Positions 1 to 5,287 of a stretch of DNA of 5,860 nucleotides are shown one piece after another. Within the stretch, counting starts at the first letter, position 1. Every line of letters begins with the position of its first letter. The notes below the pieces were generated by a model that worked only from the letters and a program-made list of their open reading frames with translations, ran no database searches and was not told where the DNA came from. This stretch comes from an uncultured Eubacteriales bacterium (GTDB lineage Bacteria; Bacillota; Clostridia; Monoglobales; Monoglobaceae): NCBI GenBank assembly GCA_900550775.1, contig URTH01000118.1:1-5860 (forward strand), in the 5' to 3' direction. Position numbers and translations under genes: made by a program.

Positions 1-323
1 AGCTCGGCGGCATCAAAGGGCTTTGTCATATAATCGTCCGCCCCGGTATTGAGTCCGCACACTTTATCCGCGACCGTGTTTTTTGCGGTCAGCATTAAAA
101 TCGGCGTGTTGACTTTGCCTTGCCGCGCCCTTTGCAGCACGGAAATTCCGTCCATGCCGGGAAGCATGATATCCAAAATCACAAGGTCATAGGATTCTTC
201 CTTGATATAATACAACGCGTTGTTTCCGTTCCCGACGGCGTCTGTCTCGTATCCCTCGTCCTGCAAAATTTTGCAGATTGCATTTAAAATCAACGGTTCA
301 TCTTCGACAACCAAAATTCTCAT
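1..323 (-). CDS. Response regulator, N-terminal receiver domain (partial, 3' end outside window)
   Basis: This is the receiver half of a two-component response regulator; 107 complete codons are visible before the gene runs off the left edge. The translation starts MRILVVEDEP and keeps the receiver hallmarks: acidic pair E7/D8, phospho-acceptor D51 in LVILDIMLPGMDG, switch Thr79 in MLTAK, and Lys101 in TKPF. The ADDYMTKPF ending and general style fit the OmpR/PhoB class, which would carry a winged-helix DNA-binding domain beyond the window, but that domain is not visible. The ATG at 323 is preceded by a good ribosome binding site (GAGGTGG, 331-337, 7 bases away). The gene is divergent from the SLH protein gene at 477, with an 11-bp-spaced repeat array between them, so it may control that gene and itself. 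A partner histidine kinase probably lies downstream but is unseen. The receiver call is very secure; OmpR class is inference. Confidence 0.95.
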   Translation of the reverse strand, partial: MRILVVEDEPLILNAICKILQDEGYETDAVGNGNNALYYIKEESYDLVILDIMLPGMDGISVLQRARQGKVNTPILMLTAKNTVADKVCGLNTGADDYMTKPFDAAE

Positions 324-330
324 TTTTTTG

Positions 331-337
331 CCACCTC
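331..337 (-). promoter_or_regulatory. Ribosome binding site of the response regulator gene
   Basis: GAGGTGG on the minus strand lies 7 bases before the ATG at 323. It fixes that start, and no in-frame upstream start competes with it. Confidence 0.75.
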
Positions 338-343
338 GTATTC

Positions 344-372
344 AATATAACATATTTACCGTCCGTTTTCCA
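344..372 (-). promoter_or_regulatory. Candidate sigma-A-type promoter of the response regulator gene
   Basis: On the minus strand, TGGAAA (367-372, 4 of 6 matches to TTGACA) is followed after 17 bases by TATATT (344-349). The TGT just upstream of the -10 makes it an extended -10 (TGn). Transcription would begin near 337-338. That puts the ribosome binding site at the very 5' end of the message, with a leader of only about 15 bases, which is tight. The call rests on motif match alone. Confidence 0.45.
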
Positions 373-387
373 TAGATTATCAAAATT

Positions 388-426
388 TTCTGAAATATCT
401 CTGAAAATTCAGAACTTTTTCAGAAC
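388..426. promoter_or_regulatory. Probable operator: four half-sites, 11-bp-spaced pairs with overall dyad symmetry
   Basis: TCTGAA occurs at 389-394 and 400-405, and its reverse complement TTCAGA at 408-413 and 419-424. Within each pair the spacing is exactly 11 bp; TCTGAAA repeats at 389/400 and TTCAGAAC repeats at 408/419. Both the inner and outer pairs are symmetric about 406.5, so the whole block is a dyad. Direct repeats one helical turn (11 bp) apart are typical of OmpR/PhoB-family operators, and a response regulator gene is immediately adjacent. The block covers the -35 region of the plus-strand promoter and lies about 50-90 bases upstream of the predicted minus-strand start, so it could act on both genes. 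The repeats are directly seen; the binding protein is inference. Confidence 0.6.
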
Positions 427-438
427 ACCGTGTATAAT
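408..438 (+). promoter_or_regulatory. Candidate promoter of the SLH carbohydrate-binding protein gene
   Basis: A perfect -10 TATAAT sits at 433-438. There is no good -35: the best match, TTCAGA at 408-413, matches 4 of 6 bases with a long 19-base spacer and is itself part of the repeat array. A strong -10 with a poor -35 overlapped by operator repeats is the usual look of an activator-dependent promoter. Transcription would start near 445, giving a leader of about 30 bases. Confidence 0.6.
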
Positions 439-460
439 GAGAATTACAAACCAACCAAGA

Positions 461-469
461 AAGGAAGGA
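461..469 (+). promoter_or_regulatory. Ribosome binding site of the SLH protein gene
   Basis: AAGGAAGGA lies 7 bases before the ATG at 477, with the GGAAGG core at 463-468. It supports that start, which also gives a clean signal peptide. Confidence 0.75.
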
Positions 470-476
470 TTTTACC

Positions 477-2750
477 ATGAACAAACGAATGACACACACC
501 GCCTTATCCCTGATGCTGGCAGTTGTCATGTCCGTCTCGCTGATACTGCCGAAAATGAGTTTTGCAAAGGATACGCAATATGATCCAACGGTTTCTTTTG
601 TCTTTTCTGATACGGCAATTTCCGAGAGCGGCACAGGCGACGGTTATGAGATCGAAAGCACCGCGCTGACGATCACCCAAAGCGGAACCTACGCGGTATC
701 CGGCAGCTGTGCAAACGGCAGCATCACCGTAAAAAAGGGCGTCAAGGACGTCAACTTGATTTTAGACGGACTGTCTCTTTGCGCAGATGATACGGCACCG
801 ATCAGTATCCACAAAAGCAGCGCCGTCAATCTGATTGTCAAGGAAAACACCGACAATTACCTCAGCGACAGCGACAAAAACAATGATGAAGTCACCGCGG
901 ACGCAGAAAATGCCGTCATTAAATGCAAGGACGGCGCACAGGTTGTCATCAGCGGCAGCGGCAATTTGGAAATCAAAGCAAACGGAAAAAACGGTATCAA
1001 ATCCGGCGCCTCTACGGAGGAGGACGGCGATGCCTCCCTGATCATTAAGGAAGTTCATTTGCAGATTGACGCCCCGGTCAATGACGCCATCAATGCCGAA
1101 TCCGACCTGACCGTGCTGAGCGGAACACTGCAGCTTTCGGCCGGTGACGATGCGGTTCACAGTGACACAAACCTCATCGTAGGCGCTGCGGATGCGGCCG
1201 ACACCCCGGTCATTCAGATCGATAGCTGCTATGAGGGATTAGAGGGCGCAAACGTCAGAATCCTCTCCGGCGATATCAAAATCAATGCCGAGGACGATGG
1301 CATCAATGCGGCAAACGCAGATCTTAGCGGCCACGATTTCAGCCTGGATATTGACGGCGGTACCGTCTATGTCAATACCGAAAAAGGCGATGGCCTGGAT
1401 TCAAACGGAACACTGACGATTACCGGCGGAGACGTCACCGTCTTTTCGACCAGTTCCGGTGCAAACTCACCGCTTGACAGTGACGGCAAATTTAAAATTA
1501 CCGGCGGTACGGTTCTGGCGATCGGAAACTCCGGCATGGCACAAAGCCCGATTTCCGGCTCACAGTCTTACTTGGTATTCGGCGCCGGTGCAGGGCGCGG
1601 CGGCGGTTTTGGCCCGATGCAGGGCGAAAACGGGAGCGGCGCCTTCGACCCGAATCAGAATCCGCCATCCTTTGACGGACGCGATGACGGACAGAATCCG
1701 CCGCAGCCCCGTGATATGCCGCAAGATGATACAAACGGCGATACGGCGCGCGGCAGCCGGCCGCAAATGCCGCAGGGTGACCGCGGTTTCCCCGGCGGTG
1801 AGGGCATGACACCGCCGCAGGATCACGGCGACCGCACGGGCGATATCGGCACACCGCCGGAGATGCCGCAAGGTGACGGCACCTTTGAGGATAGCAGTGC
1901 CGCATCGTCCATATCGATCAATAAGGACAGCGCTATCTCGATCACCGACAGCAGCGGCAACCTCCTTTGCAGCACGACCGCACTTCGCACGGCAAACTAC
2001 GTCTTTTACTCGGATGCGGCGCTCTCTGAGGACGAGAGCTATACGCTGACGGTTGACGGCAGTCAGGCCGCAACCACCACGGTATCGGAAAGCGCCGCAC
2101 AAAGACAGTTTGGCGGCGGTATGATGCCGCCGGGACAAAACGGTCAGGATCAGCCGGGGCAAGCCCCGAACCGCGGAGAGGATCAAAACGCACCGCGTGA
2201 CTCTGGCTCCAAATTCCGGGATGTCAGCCGGGATGCCTGGTACTTTGACGCCGTAGACTTTGTCAATCAGAAAAATTGGATGCGCGGAGACAACGAGGAC
2301 ACCTTCTCGCCGGACGGCGCCCTCACACGAGCCATGTTTGTGACGATTTTGTACCGTTTGGAAAACGAACCGCAGGTTGACAAAAGCACCGGTTTTTCGG
2401 ATTTAGAGGATCAAAGCTACTATGAGGCGGCGGTCCATTGGGCAACCGAAAACCAAATCGTAAGCGGCACCGACACAACCACCTTCTCCCCGAATGAACC
2501 CATCACCAGGGAGCAAATGGCAGCAATCCTGTACCGCTATGCGGCCTACAAAGGAATGGATACCTCGGCAGATGAAACTGCGGATTATACCGATAGCAGC
2601 AGTATCTCGGATTACGCAAAGACATGCGTCAACTGGGCAGGGCAGCACAAGATCATGACCGGCGATGACAAGGGCAGCTTTTTGCCGGGCGGAACCGCAA
2701 CCAGAGCGGAGGCGGCCTCAGTGCTGATGCGTATCAGCCAAATATCCTGA
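477..2750 (+). CDS. Secreted SLH-domain protein with Cthe_2159-type carbohydrate-binding beta-helix
   Basis: A 757-aa exported surface protein. Residues 1-30 form a signal peptide (K3/R4, hydrophobic core, SFA before the likely cut at 30/31). Residues about 35-372 are a repetitive parallel beta-helix with the pattern of the Cthe_2159 family (Pfam PF14262, also called DUF4353): SGTYAVSG, VNLILDGLSL, ENTDNYLSD, then rungs such as VVISGSGNLEIKA, VRILSGDIKINAEDDGINA and LTITGGDVTV. The Clostridium thermocellum founder binds acidic plant polysaccharides. A Gly/Pro/Gln/Asp-rich low-complexity segment (373-478) interrupts the fold, followed by a final beta stretch (479-540, ITDSSGNLL, YTLTVDG) and a second linker (545-578). 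Three SLH motifs end the protein (about 580-639, 640-700, 704-757), with TRAM at 617-620, TRE at 677-679 and TRAE at 742-745. SLH motifs normally attach proteins non-covalently to cell-wall polymers. The gene stands alone, ends at a hairpin terminator, and probably depends on the repeat array upstream. Family is secure; the ligand is inference. Confidence 0.92.
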   Translation: MNKRMTHTALSLMLAVVMSVSLILPKMSFAKDTQYDPTVSFVFSDTAISESGTGDGYEIESTALTITQSGTYAVSGSCANGSITVKKGVKDVNLILDGLSLCADDTAPISIHKSSAVNLIVKENTDNYLSDSDKNNDEVTADAENAVIKCKDGAQVVISGSGNLEIKANGKNGIKSGASTEEDGDASLIIKEVHLQIDAPVNDAINAESDLTVLSGTLQLSAGDDAVHSDTNLIVGAADAADTPVIQIDSCYEGLEGANVRILSGDIKINAEDDGINAANADLSGHDFSLDIDGGTVYVNTEKGDGLDSNGTLTITGGDVTVFSTSSGANSPLDSDGKFKITGGTVLAIGNSGMAQSPISGSQSYLVFGAGAGRGGGFGPMQGENGSGAFDPNQNPPSFDGRDDGQNPPQPRDMPQDDTNGDTARGSRPQMPQGDRGFPGGEGMTPPQDHGDRTGDIGTPPEMPQGDGTFEDSSAASSISINKDSAISITDSSGNLLCSTTALRTANYVFYSDAALSEDESYTLTVDGSQAATTTVSESAAQRQFGGGMMPPGQNGQDQPGQAPNRGEDQNAPRDSGSKFRDVSRDAWYFDAVDFVNQKNWMRGDNEDTFSPDGALTRAMFVTILYRLENEPQVDKSTGFSDLEDQSYYEAAVHWATENQIVSGTDTTTFSPNEPITREQMAAILYRYAAYKGMDTSADETADYTDSSSISDYAKTCVNWAGQHKIMTGDDKGSFLPGGTATRAEAASVLMRISQIS
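1593..1910 (+). repeat. Low-complexity coding segment with degenerate M-P-Q-G/D-D units
   Basis: This in-gene stretch encodes residues 373-478 of the SLH protein and is nearly all G, P, Q, D, N, R and E. Short units starting at M414 (MPQDD), M431 (MPQGD), M444 (MTPPQD) and M463 (MPQGD) recur at irregular spacing of 13-19 residues. The DNA copies (ATGCCGCARG- type) are similar but not identical. This suggests old expansion and drift rather than a recent tandem array. Confidence 0.6.
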
Positions 2751-2760
2751 TTTTCCACAC

Positions 2761-2800
2761 AAAAAGCGTCCGCCAGATTTAGGCGGACGCTCTTCTTTTT
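2761..2800. terminator. Bidirectional rho-independent terminator
   Basis: AGCGTCCGCC (2765-2774) and GGCGGACGCT (2782-2791) form a perfect 10-bp GC-rich stem with a 7-base loop. On the plus strand it is followed by CTTCTTTTT. On the minus strand it runs straight into TTTT from the AAAAA at 2761-2765. It lies between the stop of the SLH gene (2750) and the stop of the convergent ABC-F gene (2799), so one hairpin serves both units. Confidence 0.9.
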
Positions 2801-4724
2801 ATTCTTCGGTTTCTTCATCCTGGAGCCGCTCCCATTCTTCATAGCAAGCGTCCAGTTTTTTGCTGTTTTCTTCAATCTTGACGGTTTTCTCGGTGGCAAG
2901 CTGATAATCGGTATAAACCGCCTCCTCGCCAAGTTCCTCCTGCAAAAGCTTGGTTTCCTTTTCCAGCCAGGCAATTTGCTCTTCCAGTTCTCGGATTCTG
3001 CTGCGGCGCTGCACCGTCGCACGCCGCTGTTCCTTGCTCCGATACGATCCGCTTTGCGCCTTCTTTTTCGGCTTTGTATCTTCTGCCGCCGCTGCCGTCT
3101 GGGTCTGCTGCTGCGCCATATAATCATCGTATTTTCCCTCATAAACGGTGATTCCGTCTTGGTTCATCTCAATGATTTTATCCGGCAGCTTATTTAAAAG
3201 ATAGCGGTCATGCGACACGAACAAAAGCGTCCCCTCGTATTCCTCCAGCGCCTCCTCCAAAACTTCCTTGGACGGAAGATCCAAGTGGTTGGTCGGCTCG
3301 GCCAAAAGCATCACGTTGGCCTTTTCCAGCATCAAAATACAAAACGCCAGCTTGGCACGCTCACCGCCGCTGATGACCGAAACCGGCTTAAAGACATCGT
3401 TTTTGGTCAGACGGACGTTCCCTAGCGTTCTGCGGATTTGCGCCTCCGGAATATGCGGAAACCGATCCCACAGCTCGTCAATTGCAAGCCGGTCGGGATT
3501 TAGATTTAAATTTTCCTGTTCATAATAGCCGATGCTGACATTTTTGCCCCAGGTATATGTGCCGTTTTCATGCGGCAAGATGCCCTGGATCGTCTTTAAA
3601 AAGGAGGATTTTCCGATTCCGTTTTCACCGATGATTGCGACCTTTTCACCGCGCTTTAACGAAAAATTGATGTGACTGCAAAGCACCTTTTTTTCGCTGC
3701 CGACCATAACCTCCAAATCCTCTGTGGAAAGCACGTCCTTAAACGGCTCCTTCGTCATGGTAAAATGCAGGGAAATGGGTTTAATATCCCCTTCCGGCTT
3801 TTCAATCCGCTCCATGTTATCCAGCATTTTTTGTCTGGATTTTGCACTGTCTGCGGTCGATGCACGCGCAATGTTTTTATCCACATAGGTCTGCAGTTTT
3901 TTGATTTCAATCTGCTGCGCCTCATACTCCTTCATCCGGCGCAGGATTCGCTCCTGTTTTTGCTTTACATAGGCGCTGTAATTTCCTTTATAGCTATATA
4001 GGATTCCGCGCTCCAGCTCCAGCATCTGTGTTGCCAGCTTATCCAAAAAGTAACGGTCATGCGATACCACCAGCACCGAGCCGCGGTAGGAGAGCAGATA
4101 GCCCTCCAGCCAACGGAGGGTCTTAAAATCCAGATGGTTGGTCGGTTCGTCCAAAATCAAGAGGTTCGGCTCTTCCAAAAGCAAACGGGCAATTGCCAGC
4201 CTTGTTTTCTCACCGCCGCTCAGTGTTTGAATCCGGGTTTCAAGGTCTTTATCCATAAACCCCATACCGTTTAGCACCGTCTTGATTTTAACGTCTATCA
4301 TATAGCCGTCCCGGCTATCGACATACGCCTGTTTTTTCGCATATTCGGCTGAGATTTCCCGATACTCCGCTTTGGTATGATCCGTAATTGCCGCCATTTC
4401 GTCTTCTAACCGGCGCATCTGCTGCTGCGCCGCCAAAACGTCCGCAAACACCCTGCGCATTTCCTCTATGATCGTGCTGCTGCGGTTCAGTCCGGAGTTT
4501 TGCTTTAAGTATCCGACGGTCAGATTGCCGCTTTTGGAAATCTCGCCCGTATCCTGCTCCATCTCGCCGATCAAAATATTTAACAGGGTTGATTTTCCGG
4601 CGCCGTTTACACCGATCAGGCCATAGCGCATCCCCTCCTCAACCGTAAAGGAAATATCGCGCAAAATGGGCTTGCCGGAAAAACTTTTTGAAATATGCTC
4701 CATGGATAGCAGCATTTTTGTCAT
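2799..4724 (-). CDS. ABC-F family ATPase (ribosome-associated, YdiF/Uup-like)
   Basis: A soluble protein with two ABC ATPase domains and no membrane segments, 641 aa from the ATG at 4724. NBD1: Walker A GVNGAGKST (38-46), LSGGE (168-172), Walker B/D-loop ILDEPTNHLD (190-199), H-loop H222. The charged helical linker (about 229-325) is the P-site tRNA interaction region of ABC-F proteins. NBD2: Walker A GENGIGKSS (366-374), signature ISGGE (452 onwards), then LLAEPTNHLD (473-482), where Ala475 replaces the Walker B Asp. After about residue 555 comes a Lys/Arg- and Glu-rich tail that should form a coiled coil, as in Uup and YdiF; the length matches Bacillus YdiF. ABC-F proteins act in the cytoplasm on the ribosome E site to relieve stalling or confer antibiotic protection. 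Housekeeping seems likelier here, but resistance cannot be excluded. It is the last gene of the minus-strand operon, 23 bases after the gamma subunit. The ATG at 4715 may be the real start. Confidence 0.93.
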   Translation of the reverse strand: MTKMLLSMEHISKSFSGKPILRDISFTVEEGMRYGLIGVNGAGKSTLLNILIGEMEQDTGEISKSGNLTVGYLKQNSGLNRSSTIIEEMRRVFADVLAAQQQMRRLEDEMAAITDHTKAEYREISAEYAKKQAYVDSRDGYMIDVKIKTVLNGMGFMDKDLETRIQTLSGGEKTRLAIARLLLEEPNLLILDEPTNHLDFKTLRWLEGYLLSYRGSVLVVSHDRYFLDKLATQMLELERGILYSYKGNYSAYVKQKQERILRRMKEYEAQQIEIKKLQTYVDKNIARASTADSAKSRQKMLDNMERIEKPEGDIKPISLHFTMTKEPFKDVLSTEDLEVMVGSEKKVLCSHINFSLKRGEKVAIIGENGIGKSSFLKTIQGILPHENGTYTWGKNVSIGYYEQENLNLNPDRLAIDELWDRFPHIPEAQIRRTLGNVRLTKNDVFKPVSVISGGERAKLAFCILMLEKANVMLLAEPTNHLDLPSKEVLEEALEEYEGTLLFVSHDRYLLNKLPDKIIEMNQDGITVYEGKYDDYMAQQQTQTAAAAEDTKPKKKAQSGSYRSKEQRRATVQRRSRIRELEEQIAWLEKETKLLQEELGEEAVYTDYQLATEKTVKIEENSKKLDACYEEWERLQDEETEE

Positions 4725-4725
4725 A

Positions 4726-4730
4726 CCACC
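4726..4730 (-). promoter_or_regulatory. Shine-Dalgarno-like GGTGG bearing on the ABC-F start
   Basis: GGTGG on the minus strand is only 1 base from the ATG at 4724 but 10 bases from the in-frame ATG at 4715. The spacing favours 4715, which would give a 638-aa protein beginning MLLSMEHISKSF. No better purine-rich site lies upstream of 4724, so the site is weak either way. Confidence 0.5.
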
Positions 4731-4747
4731 GTTTCTTTTGTATATTT

Positions 4748-5287
4748 TTAGTCACAGACAAACTGACAGCCCATATCCAGCATGCTCTGATTGCGCAGCA
4801 AAAGCTCGTGCCGCGATGCCGGCGTATGCGCGGCAAGACTTTGCTTTACCGTCTCAACGGAAAGCAGTTTGGTTTTTTGCAGCATCGCCCCCAGCATAAT
4901 CATATTACCAAGCTTGCCGCACTGCGCCTCTTCTGCCATCTGCTTTGCCGGGATATAGATTGCCGTAACATCGCTGCGGCTCACCTTTTTATCGATCAAA
5001 AAACTATCCAGCACGATCAGTCCGCCGGGCGCAACCTTTTGTTCAAATTTTTCCAGCGACGGTTTATTCATCGCGATTAAAACATCCGGCGCAAGCACCA
5101 GCGGCGATCCGATCGGCTCATCCGAGAGAATCACCGAACAGTTGGCTGTTCCGCCGCGCATTTCCGGCCCGTAGGAGGGAAGCCAGGAAATCTGCATTTT
5201 TGCGTCCATACCGGCGTAGGCAAGTGCCTTTCCGGCAAACAGGACGCCCTGACCGCCAAAGCCTGCAAAAACAATCTTTTTCATCAT
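4748..5287 (-). CDS. 2-oxoacid:ferredoxin oxidoreductase, gamma subunit
   Basis: A 179-aa protein of the 2-oxoacid:acceptor oxidoreductase gamma family (KorC/PorG/VorC-like). It is a cytoplasmic subunit of the complex that converts a 2-oxoacid plus CoA to acyl-CoA and CO2 while reducing ferredoxin. Hallmarks are GFGGQG (9-14) near the N terminus and YGPEMRGGTANC with SDEPIGSP (39-62). The length is normal for the family. The reading frame is open up to 5362, but the family N terminus (KKIVFAG) and the ribosome binding site GGGAGG at 5295-5300 put the start at 5287, or at the adjacent ATG at 5284. The ATG at 5287 overlaps the beta-subunit TGA by 4 bases (ATGA), indicating translational coupling. 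The ABC-F gene follows 23 bases downstream. The family call is very secure; which 2-oxoacid is used cannot be read from this subunit. Confidence 0.95.
   Translation of the reverse strand: MMKKIVFAGFGGQGVLFAGKALAYAGMDAKMQISWLPSYGPEMRGGTANCSVILSDEPIGSPLVLAPDVLIAMNKPSLEKFEQKVAPGGLIVLDSFLIDKKVSRSDVTAIYIPAKQMAEEAQCGKLGNMIMLGAMLQKTKLLSVETVKQSLAAHTPASRHELLLRNQSMLDMGCQFVCD

Noticed and set aside
388..425. The inverted repeat as an RNA hairpin, attenuator or riboswitch
   Set aside because: It lies upstream of the predicted plus-strand start (about 445) and upstream of the minus-strand start (about 337), so it would be in neither message. A DNA operator fits better.
1593..1910. Collagen-like Gly-X-Y repeat in the linker
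   Set aside because: Glycines do not recur every third residue; the segment is only compositionally biased.
1560..2186. Long open frame on the minus strand (208 codons) antisense to the linker region of the SLH protein
   Set aside because: It is rich in Arg, Ala and Cys with no recognisable domain, and has no ribosome binding site. It lies opposite GC-rich Gly/Pro/Gln codons that rarely give stops in that frame. It is a shadow of the plus-strand gene.
2325..2337. TRAM in place of TRAE in the first SLH motif as a possible defect
   Set aside because: From memory, TRAM is a common variant in clostridial SLH domains, and the other two motifs keep TRE and TRAE.
4639..4836. Small minus-strand open frame spanning the gamma/ABC-F junction
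   Set aside because: It overlaps two well-supported genes in another frame, has no ribosome binding site, and shows no recognisable motif.
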